Shown piece after piece: positions 53,556 to 61,764 of a stretch of DNA of 64,000 bases (position 1 is the first letter of the stretch; the number at the start of each line of letters is the position of its first letter). Position numbers and translations under genes: made by a program. The stretch is from Bacillota bacterium (GTDB lineage Bacteria > Bacillota > Clostridia > Acetivibrionales > DTU013). The notes beneath the pieces are model-generated. The model was not told the DNA's origin, did no database searches, and saw nothing but the letters and a program-made list of their open reading frames with translations. The stretch is taken from contig JAEYOP010000023.1 in NCBI GenBank assembly GCA_023411575.1, positions 1 to 64,000 of the forward strand. The letters run 5' to 3'.

Positions 53556-54905
53556 TTATTTCAGCCTCTTTTCGAGTCTTTCCTTCTCCGCCTCATAGCC
53601 CGGCTTTCCGAGCAGCGCGAACATGTTCTTCTTGTATGCCTCGACGCCCGGCTGGTCAAAGGGGTTGACGCCCAGCAGGTATCCGCTGATCCCACAAGCC
53701 TTTTCAAAGAAGTAGACAATGTTTCCGAACCAGTAGCTGTCCATCTTCGGGATGTTGATGACAAGGTTCGGCACGCCCCCGTCGGTATGAGCCAGGATGG
53801 TTCCCTGCATTGCCTTCTTGTTGACCAGGTCGATGTCCTTGCCGATGAGGAAGTTGAGTCCGTCTATGTTATCCTTGTCTTCCTTGATGGTCATGTTCTT
53901 CCTTGGTGTTTCCACGCAAAGCACGGTCTCAAATATATTGCGCAGCCCGTCCTGCACATACTGGCCCATGGAATGGAGGTCCGTGGTGAAATCGACGCCT
54001 GCCGGGAAAATGCCCTTCTGGTCCTTGCCCTCGCTCTCGCCGTAGAGCTGCTTCCACCATTCGGTCACGAAATGGAGCGACGGCTCATAGTTCACCATGA
54101 TTTCCGTCGTCTTGCCCTTTCTATAGAGGGCATTGCGGACTGCCGCATACTGATAGCACTCGTTGGCGGCCAGGTCCGGATTGTTGTAAAGCTCGCACGC
54201 ATCGGCGGCGCCCTTCATCATGGCGTCGATATCAATGCCCGCAACAGCGATGGGCAGCAGCCCGACGGCCGTCAGTACGGAGAATCTTCCGCCCACATCG
54301 TCCGGTATGACGAAGCTCTCGTATTTTTCTTCGTCGGCAAGCTTTTTCAGAGCTCCCCTCGCCTTGTCGGTGGTGGCGTAAATCCTTTTGGATGCCTCTG
54401 CCTTGCCGTATTTGTTCTCCATGTATTCCCGGAATACGCGGAACGCCAGGGCCGGTTCCGTGGTTGTACCGGATTTGGAAATGATGTTGACCGAGATGTC
54501 TTTGTCCTTCAAAAGCTCGAAAAGCTCGATGATATAGGTGGAGCTGATGCTGTTCCCGACGAAATAAATTTCCGGAACGCCCCTGCCGGCCTTGGGCAGC
54601 ATGTTGTGGAAGGAGTGGGAAAGCGCCTCGATCGCGGCCCTTGCGCCCAGATAGGAGCCGCCGATGCCTATAACGACCAGCGCGTCCGAATCCGATTTGA
54701 TCTTTTCCGCAGCCGCCTTGATCCGGGCGAATTCCGCCTTGTCGTAAGACTTCGGCAGGTCGACCCAGCCTAAAAAGTCGCTGCCGGCGCCGCTTTTATT
54801 GTGGAGCATGCTATGAGCGGATTTTACAAATTCGGACAGGTAAGATATCTCATTTTCCTTGACAAAGGATAATGCGTTTGAATAATCAAAGCCTACTTTT
54901 TGCAT
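53556..54905 (-). CDS. pgi: glucose-6-phosphate isomerase
   Basis: 449 residues. 'VIGIGGSYLGARAAIEAL' and 'IISKSGTTTEPALAFR' are the phosphosugar-binding motifs, and 'DVGGRFSVLTAVGLLP' the SIS-type signature; 'AHTDGGVPNL' carries conserved catalytic-site residues. The length is normal. AGGAGG lies seven bases before the ATG. It interconverts glucose-6-phosphate and fructose-6-phosphate in glycolysis. The gene is monocistronic with its own terminator. Confidence 0.96.
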   Translation of the reverse strand: MQKVGFDYSNALSFVKENEISYLSEFVKSAHSMLHNKSGAGSDFLGWVDLPKSYDKAEFARIKAAAEKIKSDSDALVVIGIGGSYLGARAAIEALSHSFHNMLPKAGRGVPEIYFVGNSISSTYIIELFELLKDKDISVNIISKSGTTTEPALAFRVFREYMENKYGKAEASKRIYATTDKARGALKKLADEEKYESFVIPDDVGGRFSVLTAVGLLPIAVAGIDIDAMMKGAADACELYNNPDLAANECYQYAAVRNALYRKGKTTEIMVNYEPSLHFVTEWWKQLYGESEGKDQKGIFPAGVDFTTDLHSMGQYVQDGLRNIFETVLCVETPRKNMTIKEDKDNIDGLNFLIGKDIDLVNKKAMQGTILAHTDGGVPNLVINIPKMDSYWFGNIVYFFEKACGISGYLLGVNPFDQPGVEAYKKNMFALLGKPGYEAEKERLEKRLK

Positions 54906-54967
54906 ATAAATGCCTCCTGTATAATTCTAACGGAAATTATATCAAAGCGTTAAATTTTTAGCAATAT

Positions 54968-54991
54968 TGATTGCGCTGCAAAAAGTCGCTT
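54968..54991. repeat. 24-base repeat, copy 2
   Basis: TGATTGCGCTGCAAAAAGTC and the next four bases, matching copy 1 at 51270-51293 apart from two bases. It is about 110 bases upstream of the spore-protein gene, again before a plus-strand gene. Confidence 0.55.
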
Positions 54992-55102
54992 TACAGTTTA
55001 TGGGCGACATAAGTCCAGAATTATTTGACAGGCTAAATTCCGGCGATTTGAAAAAAATATACTCTGTAGAATTAAACTATAATTGTAAAGAGGTGATTGT
55101 GA

Positions 55103-55324
55103 ATGTCAAGACCGAAAACACCTTTGGTACCGGAAAAGAGGGCCGCTCTGAACCGGTTCAAGATGGAATGCGCGAAGGAAATAGGCCAGGAGCAGTTCGT
55201 CAAGGAAAACAACGACCATTACAAGGGCGATTTAACCGCCGCCCAGAACGGACATGAAGGCGGTCCCATCGGCGGGCAGATGGTCAAGAAGATGATCGCG
55301 CAGGCGGAACAGCAAATGAAATGA
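55103..55324 (+). CDS. alpha/beta small acid-soluble spore protein
   Basis: 73 residues. 'GDLTAAQNG' followed by 'GGPIGGQMVKKMIAQAEQ' is the conserved SASP core that coats and protects spore DNA; the N-terminal 'FKMECAKEIG' occupies the GPR-protease site region. GAGGTG is seven bases before the ATG. It shows that the organism forms endospores. The gene would be expressed late in the forespore under sigma-G control, though I cannot place that promoter with confidence. Confidence 0.94.
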   Translation: MSRPKTPLVPEKRAALNRFKMECAKEIGQEQFVKENNDHYKGDLTAAQNGHEGGPIGGQMVKKMIAQAEQQMK

Positions 55325-55347
55325 TCCTCCCCACGGTCATTCTAAGA

Positions 55348-55382
55348 AAAAACGATGGCAGGAACCTCCCGCCATCGTTTTT
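55348..55382. terminator. bidirectional intrinsic terminator
   Basis: AAAAACGATGGC and GCCATCGTTTTT pair around an 11-base loop. The A and T runs on both sides serve the spore-protein gene (plus) and pheT (minus). Confidence 0.8.
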
Positions 55383-55403
55383 ATATTTGTGTCGGTTTCC
55401 GGA

Positions 55404-57794
55404 TCATTCCCTCAGCTGGGCGCCCAGCTTTTCGGATAGCGCCTTTACGATATCGGCCATGGATTTGCCCACTTCTTCGTCCGTCAGCGTTCGATCCGCC
55501 GCCCGGAAGAGGATGGAATAGGCTACGCTCTTTTTCCCTTCCGGCACCTGCTTGCCCTTGTAGACATCAAACAGCTTGATCTCCTCCAGAATCCTGCCGG
55601 CCTTCGATTCAATGATCTGCTCGATCTCCTTGACAAGGACGCCGTCCTCTACCAGCATTGCGATATCCCTTGAAACGGCCGGGAATTTCGGAAGCGGCTT
55701 GTATTCGGGCTTGATCAGGGCCTTTGCCATCAGGGGTTCCATATCGAGCATGCCGACGTAGTTCTGCTGGGCGGCCCCGAATTTCTGTGCCACCATGGGA
55801 TGGACTTCGCCCAGGATGCCGCATTCTCTGCCTTCCACCACCAGCTTCGCCGTGCGTCCGGGATGGAAGGACGGGTTATCCTTTACAGGCTTGTAGCTGT
55901 ACTTCTTGATCCCCAGGGTCGCCATCAATTCGTCGATCGCGCCCGTCAGATCATAAAAATCCACATTTCCGTACATCCCCAGCGTCAAAACCGGCTTTTC
56001 TTTCGGAAGCTCGGAAAGCGGCAGCTGCTTCGGAATATAAACATGAGAAACCTCGAAGAGCTTTGCTTCCTCGACTCTTCTGTTGTAGTTGGTCGCAAGC
56101 ACCTCCAGCATATCCGGAAGGGTCGTAGTGCGCATGATGCTGTAGTCCTCGCCGAGAGGATTTGCAATAACGATGGCCTTCCTCAGCTCGCTGTCCGCAG
56201 GCAGATTGATCCTGTCGAACACCTTGGGGCTTGTGAACGAATAAGTATACGTCTCCGACAGGCCGCAGGAGAGCATGGTATTGCGTATGATCTGCTCCAG
56301 CTTCTGCTTCCAGGTCTTGCCGCCCACAGTCGCCGCTTTGCCTTCCAGCAGTGTCGCTTTTATATTGTTGTAGCCATGGAATCTTGCCACTTCCTCCGCC
56401 AGATCGGCCTCGCATTCCAGGTCCGGTCGGAAGGTGGGAGCCGTCACCGTTCCCGCCGCGGCATTGACTTCGATCTCCAGTTGGGCAAAAATTTCTTTCA
56501 TTTTTTCAGCGCTTATGTCCGTACCCAGAAGAGCATTGATCCGTCCGGGATTGAAGGGAATCGTCTTCTTCTCCTTCTTCACCGGATAACAGTCGATGAT
56601 CCCTTTGCAGACCTTGCCTGCGCCAAGCTCCTCGATCAGCTGGGCGGCCCTGTCCACAGCGTCAACAGTGTTTTCGGAATCCAGCCCCTTTTCAAAACGG
56701 CCGGAGGCTTCCGTCCTCATGCCCAGCTTCTTTGCGGTCAGCCTGACGGATATTCCGTTGAAGGTGGCCGATTCCAGCAGGATCGTCTTCGTATCCGGCC
56801 GGATTTCGCTGTTGGCTCCGCCCATGACGCCCGCTACGGCGACGGCCCTTTCCTGGTCCGCGATCACCAGCATGGAACTGTCCAGCTCCCTGTCCTGCTC
56901 GTCCAGGGTCTGCATCTTTTCGCCTTCGGCGGCGGTGCGGACGATAATCCGGTGTCCCTTCAAGTATTCCAGGTCAAAGGCATGCATCGGCTGTCCGTAT
57001 TCGAGCATGACGTAGTTGGTAATGTCCACGATGTTGTTGATCGGCCTGACGCCGGCGGCTTTCAGTCGATCCTTCATCCAGCGCGGCGAGGGTTCGATCT
57101 TTACATCCTGTACGATCCTGGCCGAATAACGCGGGCACAGCTCGGGCGCCTTTATTTCCACCGAAGCCATTCCCCCGATGGGATCGCCAAGCTCCCGCAC
57201 CTTTATTTCAGGCTTTTTAAAAGGAACGCCGAAGGTCACGGCGGATTCCCTCGCAAGGCCCAGGACGCTGAAGCAGTCCGGCCTATTGGAGGTGATTTCG
57301 AATTCCACCACAGTTTCGTTCAGGCCCAGATATTCCTTGATGTCCGTGCCCGGCTCGGGATCGCCCTCCAGGATGAAAATCCCGTCCTCCGCCGCATTCG
57401 GGAACTCTTCCTTTGTTACGTTCAATTCCGCTATGGAGCACATCATGCCGCAGGACTCGACGCCGCGGAGCTTGCCGCGCTTGATCTTCTTGCCTCCCGG
57501 CAGGCTGGAGCCGTCCAGTGCGACGGGGATCAGATCCCCCTCTTTGATATTGGTGGCTCCCGTAACGATCTGGATCGTGTCACTGCCCACATCCACCAGG
57601 GTCACCTGGAGCCGGTCCGCATCCGGGTGCTTTTCCACCGCTGTGATCCTGCCGACCACCACCTTGTCGATCTCCTCCCCCAGGACCTCCACACCTTCCA
57701 CCTTCGAACCCGACATGGTCAGAGCATCGGCATATTCCTTCGGGGTTGCCTTTATATCCGTGAAATCCTTCAACCATTTTAACGGTAATTTCAT
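55404..57794 (-). CDS. pheT: phenylalanyl-tRNA synthetase beta subunit
   Basis: About 796 residues. Order of domains: tRNA-binding domain (40-150, 'GRITAVEKHPDADRLQVT'), B3/B4 region (200-380, with 'YVMLEYGQPMHAFD'), B5 (about 410-480, 'INALLGTDISAEKMKEIFAQL'), synthetase-like core and ferredoxin-fold anticodon-binding domain at the end ('FPAVSRDIAMLVED'). The ATG at 57794 (MKLPLKWLKDF) has AAGGAGA upstream; a frame to 57818 adds an unlikely tail. Second gene of pheST, 42 bases after pheS. Confidence 0.96.
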   Translation of the reverse strand: MKLPLKWLKDFTDIKATPKEYADALTMSGSKVEGVEVLGEEIDKVVVGRITAVEKHPDADRLQVTLVDVGSDTIQIVTGATNIKEGDLIPVALDGSSLPGGKKIKRGKLRGVESCGMMCSIAELNVTKEEFPNAAEDGIFILEGDPEPGTDIKEYLGLNETVVEFEITSNRPDCFSVLGLARESAVTFGVPFKKPEIKVRELGDPIGGMASVEIKAPELCPRYSARIVQDVKIEPSPRWMKDRLKAAGVRPINNIVDITNYVMLEYGQPMHAFDLEYLKGHRIIVRTAAEGEKMQTLDEQDRELDSSMLVIADQERAVAVAGVMGGANSEIRPDTKTILLESATFNGISVRLTAKKLGMRTEASGRFEKGLDSENTVDAVDRAAQLIEELGAGKVCKGIIDCYPVKKEKKTIPFNPGRINALLGTDISAEKMKEIFAQLEIEVNAAAGTVTAPTFRPDLECEADLAEEVARFHGYNNIKATLLEGKAATVGGKTWKQKLEQIIRNTMLSCGLSETYTYSFTSPKVFDRINLPADSELRKAIVIANPLGEDYSIMRTTTLPDMLEVLATNYNRRVEEAKLFEVSHVYIPKQLPLSELPKEKPVLTLGMYGNVDFYDLTGAIDELMATLGIKKYSYKPVKDNPSFHPGRTAKLVVEGRECGILGEVHPMVAQKFGAAQQNYVGMLDMEPLMAKALIKPEYKPLPKFPAVSRDIAMLVEDGVLVKEIEQIIESKAGRILEEIKLFDVYKGKQVPEGKKSVAYSILFRAADRTLTDEEVGKSMADIVKALSEKLGAQLRE

Positions 57795-57836
57795 CTTGCA
57801 TTTCTCCTTCCAATTCAATGACTGTCCGCGGATCCC

Positions 57837-58856
57837 CTAAAACTGTTTCAGGAAGCGCACGTCGTTTTCATACAAAAGCCTGAGATCGTCGATGTTGAAC
57901 CGGCCCATGGTGGTCCTTTCGGCGCCGAGGCCGAACGCGAAGCCGCTGTAAACCGCAGGATCGATCCCGCAGTTCTGGAGCACCTTCGGATGCACCATGC
58001 CTGCGCCGAGGATTTCGATCCAGCCCTCGTTCTTGCAAACTCTGCAGCCCTTCCCGCCGCATGCCCAGCAGGACACGTCCACTTCGGCGCTGGGTTCGGT
58101 GAACTGGAAGTGATGGGGTCTCAGGCGGATATCCGTATTCTCTCCGAACAGGCTTTTGGCAAACAGCCGGAGGGTGCCTACCAGATCTCCCATCGTAACG
58201 CCCTTATCAACTACGAGACCCTCCACCTGATTGAAGATCGGCGAATGGGTGGCATCCACGGCATCCGAGCGATAAACCCTGCCGGGACAGATGATCTTGA
58301 TCGGGGGCTTCTTCTGCTCCATGACCCGGATCTGCACCGGCGACGTCTGCGACCGCAGCAGGATCTTGTCATTGATATAGAAGGTATCCTGCGCGTCTCT
58401 GGCCGGATGGCCCGCAGGAATATTCAACGCCTCGAAGTTGTAGTAGTCCAGCTCGATCTCCGGTCCTTCCGCGATTTCATAGCCCATGGAAATAAAGACG
58501 TCCTTGATCTCGTCCAGCACGATGCTGAGCGGGTGCTTCTTTCCGACAAAGCGCCTTTTGCCGGGCATGGTGACGTCAATGGTCTCCATGGCCAGCTTCA
58601 ATTCCTGTTCCTTGCTTTGCAGCGCGGCAACCGCCTCTTCAAGCTTCCCTTCAATAAAGCTTCTGACCTCGTTGGCCAGTTGTCCGATGACCGGCCTTTC
58701 CTCCGCCGTCAATGCACCCATGCCCTTGAGGATGGCAGTCAGCTCACCCTTCTTGCCCAGATATTGCAGGCGTATGTTTTCCAGTTCCGCCGAGGACTTC
58801 ACCGCAGACAGCATTTTCACTGCCTCCAGCTTTATGTTGTTCAACTGGTCCCTCAT
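57837..58856 (-). CDS. pheS: phenylalanyl-tRNA synthetase alpha subunit
   Basis: 339 residues. N-terminal coiled coil, then class II core: 'TFYINDKILLRSQTSPVQIR' (motif 2 region), 'GRVYRSDAVDATHSPIFNQVEGL' and motif 3 'FAFGLGAERTTMGRFNIDDLR'. A Cys-x2-Cys-x2-Cys element ('CWACGGKGCRVC') is an inserted zinc site. GGGAGG precedes the ATG. The upstream T-box controls the operon by uncharged tRNA-Phe. Confidence 0.96.
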   Translation of the reverse strand: MRDQLNNIKLEAVKMLSAVKSSAELENIRLQYLGKKGELTAILKGMGALTAEERPVIGQLANEVRSFIEGKLEEAVAALQSKEQELKLAMETIDVTMPGKRRFVGKKHPLSIVLDEIKDVFISMGYEIAEGPEIELDYYNFEALNIPAGHPARDAQDTFYINDKILLRSQTSPVQIRVMEQKKPPIKIICPGRVYRSDAVDATHSPIFNQVEGLVVDKGVTMGDLVGTLRLFAKSLFGENTDIRLRPHHFQFTEPSAEVDVSCWACGGKGCRVCKNEGWIEILGAGMVHPKVLQNCGIDPAVYSGFAFGLGAERTTMGRFNIDDLRLLYENDVRFLKQF

Positions 58857-58917
58857 TTTTATGCCTCCCTTATTCTTGAACTTCTCCGTATCCAGTCATT
58901 CTACCCAAAAAACCAAT

Positions 58918-59266
58918 AAAAAAAGCCTCATCCCGACAGGGACGAAGGCTAACTCCGCGGTACCACCCAGATTCCCGCATCAAAAAGCGGGCTCTCCGAT
59001 ACAACTTTCGCTTTGTGCGTCTGAACGGCGCAAACCGGCCCATTGTATCCTGTTCGTTAACGGCCAGGTGCCGGCATCTCCTACTTTCGGCCGCCCGCTC
59101 CGGTTCTGCTCAAGACGGGCGCTTTGCGACCTTCGTTTTCAGGATGCAGCTTCCGAGGGAACTTCGCCGGTTTGCTCCATAAAGCTGCTTTCAGCCGCAG
59201 GCAGCTTCTCTCTGCAGGGACCGTTCCGGTTACTTTCCTCGTTCATCGCTTTTCAACTGATTTATT
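58918..59266 (-). ncRNA. T-box leader of pheST
   Basis: On the minus strand the leader starts at about 59266 and ends in an intrinsic terminator (58918-58950, hairpin AGCCTTCGTCCC/GGGATGAGGCT plus T run). The invariant T-box GGGTGGTACCGCGG is the complement of 58955-58968; it would pair with uncharged tRNA ends to form the antiterminator. 'GATGAACGAGGAAAGTA' near the 5' end is the usual stem I start. The specifier is likely UUC (GTTCCC in the middle of stem I), matching Phe, though I did not fold it fully. Confidence 0.9.
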
Positions 59267-59272
59267 CATAAT

Positions 59273-59302
59273 ATTATACCACGATCCTGTTTGCATATTC
59301 AA
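59273..59302 (-). promoter_or_regulatory. sigma-A promoter of the pheST leader
   Basis: Minus strand TTGAAT (59297-59302), 18 bases, TATAAT (59273-59278). It gives a start near 59266, about 400 bases before pheS, as expected for a T-box leader. Confidence 0.75.
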
Positions 59303-59416
59303 TATTTTTAAACATTGTTTTATTGTATTTGAATCGGCTACCCTATATAATGATTTTACTGCAACAAGCCGGCCCGGGCCCTGAACGGCTTGCCATCAAA
59401 AAAGGAGATATCTGTC

Positions 59417-59914
59417 ATGAGCAAAAGAAACGACTATATCCGGTGGGACGAGTATTTTATGGGCATTGCCCTGCTCTCCGCCAAAAGAAGCAAGGACCCC
59501 TCGACGCAGGTCGGCGCCTGCATCGTTGACTCGAAAAACAACAGAATCCTCAGCGTAGGCTACAACGGTTTCCCGGTCGGCTGCTCCGACGATGATTTCC
59601 CCTGGGACCGGGAGGGCGACACCCTCGATACGAAATATCCATACGTCGTCCACGCGGAGCTCAATGCCATCCTGAACAACCGGGGCGTTTCCCTGGAAGA
59701 CAGTAAAATCTACGTAGCCCTGTTTCCCTGCAACGAATGCGCCAAAGCCATCATCCAGTCGGGCATCCGGGAAGTGATCTATCTGAGCGACAAATACGCC
59801 GATACGGATATCGTCAAAGCGTCGAAGAAGATGCTGCTCAAGGCTGGAGTGGAATTACGCCAGTTGAAGACAGATCTGGGCGACATCGTCATTTCCTTTA
59901 AAACAGGCAGCTAA
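59417..59914 (+). CDS. dCMP deaminase (ComEB-like)
   Basis: 165 residues of the cytidine/deoxycytidylate deaminase family. Zinc site: 'HAELNAIL' (H and the proton-shuttle E) and 'PCNECAKAI'. 'SKDPSTQVGACIVD' is the N-terminal core strand. ATG at 59417 has AAAGGAGA upstream. It deaminates dCMP to dUMP for thymidylate synthesis. The adjacent sequence gives no operon partner. Confidence 0.92.
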   Translation: MSKRNDYIRWDEYFMGIALLSAKRSKDPSTQVGACIVDSKNNRILSVGYNGFPVGCSDDDFPWDREGDTLDTKYPYVVHAELNAILNNRGVSLEDSKIYVALFPCNECAKAIIQSGIREVIYLSDKYADTDIVKASKKMLLKAGVELRQLKTDLGDIVISFKTGS

Positions 59915-59992
59915 GGAACAGTTAAGGGGCCGCAGTAAATGTAGTCCTATACGGTCCTACGCGGTGCTATACATGCGGTCTCTATGCGGCTC

Positions 59993-60733
59993 CTAAATGG
60001 CTGCGCGTATGACCAAGAGGTAGGACTCGCCAGGGTCATACGGCTCGTAACGGAAGCCGCCGTAACAATCAATCGTGCCAAAACCGGCTCTTTCCAGCAG
60101 GTCCTGCAAATCGGACGAGATCAGCGGAAAGAGCTTTATACTGTTCGAATACTGGTCCCATTCTTTCCCTCGCGACACCCGGAGCACCGTATTGAAATGG
60201 ATAAGCCCGGTTGGCGCGTCATAGCTGTAATTCCGGTGGAATTCCATCCCGGCCTCCGGATTTAGAATGGAGGGCAGGGACGTGATCCCTTTCGAGAGGA
60301 TTCTGTCGAAATTGATGATCTGCAGCAGCAGGCTGCCGTTCTCGCACAGCTTTCCTTTCATTTTCCGCAGCGCGTCCAGTATGGCGTCCTTGCTGCCAAG
60401 ATGAACGATGGAGTTCCCGATGCAGAAGAGGCAGTCGAACTGATCCGCCGAAAGCTCGTTCAGCTTCAGCATATCGAGGGCCTCGGCCTTTACGGCCACT
60501 TTTCCGGCGGCCGCCCGGATTTCCGTCTGCCGGATCATTTCCTCGTCCAGGTCCGTTGCCCAGACCTCATACCCTTCCCGGGCCAGCTCCACCGCATAAG
60601 TTCCTGCTCCGCACGCAACATCCAGCAGCTTTTTCGGCGGCCCGCCCGCCGCCTTTTTTATGAATTCCAGCTGTTCCCGGCCCGCCGGAAAGATCAAGTC
60701 ATAATAGGGGGCGATCTGTTCGTAGAATCCCAT
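59993..60733 (-). CDS. class I SAM-dependent methyltransferase
   Basis: 246 residues. Motif I is LLDVACGAGTYAVELA, with motif II-like 'VWATDLDEEMI' and 'DCLFCIGNSIVHL' following, a Rossmann methyltransferase of the UbiE/COQ5-like set. The C-terminal part is a mixed fold ('YSYDAPTGLIHFNT'). The substrate (small molecule, lipid or protein) cannot be stated. It starts after the mscL terminator. Confidence 0.88.
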   Translation of the reverse strand: MGFYEQIAPYYDLIFPAGREQLEFIKKAAGGPPKKLLDVACGAGTYAVELAREGYEVWATDLDEEMIRQTEIRAAAGKVAVKAEALDMLKLNELSADQFDCLFCIGNSIVHLGSKDAILDALRKMKGKLCENGSLLLQIINFDRILSKGITSLPSILNPEAGMEFHRNYSYDAPTGLIHFNTVLRVSRGKEWDQYSNSIKLFPLISSDLQDLLERAGFGTIDCYGGFRYEPYDPGESYLLVIRAAI

Positions 60734-60748
60734 AGAAACTCCTCCCGC

Positions 60749-60781
60749 AAAAAAGGATAACGGCTATATTAGCCATTACCC
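60749..60781 (-). terminator. intrinsic terminator of mscL
   Basis: Minus-strand GGTAATGGCTA/TAGCCGTTATCC hairpin (with one G-T pair) followed by TTTTTTG. It lies between mscL and the methyltransferase gene. Confidence 0.7.
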
Positions 60782-60814
60782 TTCCTTTCACATTTATACC
60801 AGCTATTTTACGGA

Positions 60815-61228
60815 TTATTTCAACTCCGACGTGCAGTTCGGGCACCTCGTCGCTTCTATATGTATGGTGGAACGGCAATGGGGGCATTCCTTCGTTGTCG
60901 GTGCCGCAGGGACCGGCTTCGGCCTCAGGCGGTTGAGCTGCTTGACGAAGATAAAGATCACAAGGGCGATGATGAGGAAGTCAATGACATTTGCTATAAA
61001 TGCTCCGTATGTAATTTCCAGTTCCTTGCCATTTACACTCTTGCCCAGGCGAATCACCTGTTCATTCATCTTTATATTGCCGGTAAATAAAGAGAGGATC
61101 GGCGTTATAATATCATTGACCAGCGACGTAACGATCTTCCCGAACGCACCGCCGATAATCACACCAATTGCCAGGTCCATTACATTGCCCTTCATGGCAA
61201 ATTCCTTGAATTCCTTAAAAAAAGACAT
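60815..61228 (-). CDS. mscL: large-conductance mechanosensitive channel with zinc-ribbon tail
   Basis: About 137 residues. 'AIGVIIGGAFGKIVTSLVNDIITP' is the first pore helix (MscL signature), 'NVIDFLIIALVIFIFVKQLN' the second. The cytosolic tail carries a zinc ribbon (CPHCRST…CPNCTSEL), a feature of many Bacillota MscL proteins but not of E. coli. It releases solutes on osmotic downshock. The ATG at 61228 has AGGGG eight bases upstream. Confidence 0.93.
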   Translation of the reverse strand: MSFFKEFKEFAMKGNVMDLAIGVIIGGAFGKIVTSLVNDIITPILSLFTGNIKMNEQVIRLGKSVNGKELEITYGAFIANVIDFLIIALVIFIFVKQLNRLRPKPVPAAPTTKECPHCRSTIHIEATRCPNCTSELK

Positions 61229-61363
61229 CTTTCCCACCCCTTTCGGCTCTCATTCTATCATATCCATACAAATTCAGGCAATGAATTAAATACATTTCTC
61301 ATTTTCAAAGGTTTTTCCAAGGTAAGCATAGTAAGATTTTCATAAAGGCAGGTGTTTACTTGA

Positions 61364-61726
61364 ATGAACAGCAAAGCGATGTATCTGGTAAAAAATACTG
61401 TAACGGCTCCCATGGAGAACAGCCCCGTGATTGAAATAGCCAATGTCAAACTGGACTTCGAATCCAGGGAGGTTCGGATAGATGACCGGGAAATCGGCCT
61501 GACGGTAATGGAATTTGACCTGCTGGGCTATCTTGCGGCAAACAGGGCCCGTGCCGTAAGCCGGAAAGAACTGCTGAAAGAGGTCTGGGGCTTCGAAAAC
61601 GTCGTCGAAACCAGGGCGACGGACGACATGATAAAAAGGCTGCGGAAAAAGCTGGAGCATGCGGGCTCACAACTTAAAATCACCACAGTCTGGGGGTACG
61701 GCTTTAAAATAGAAATATCGCTTTAA
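61364..61726 (+). CDS. orphan OmpR/PhoB-type DNA-binding protein
   Basis: 120 residues holding only the winged-helix effector domain of OmpR-family regulators ('LTVMEFDLLGYLAANRARAVSRKELLKEVWGF', 'RATDDMIKRLRKKLEH' and 'VWGYGFKIE'). There is no receiver domain and no sensor kinase gene nearby; the first 25 residues are an unrelated lead. It may bind DNA constitutively. Confidence 0.8.
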   Translation: MNSKAMYLVKNTVTAPMENSPVIEIANVKLDFESREVRIDDREIGLTVMEFDLLGYLAANRARAVSRKELLKEVWGFENVVETRATDDMIKRLRKKLEHAGSQLKITTVWGYGFKIEISL

Positions 61727-61764
61727 AAGCCTGAAAATGCAGCTTTTGTCCGGGCAAATCCTTT

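Noticed and set aside
55800..57782. 660-residue open frame on the plus strand
   Set aside because: It is the antisense of pheT; the minus-strand protein has full family motifs and the plus reading has none.
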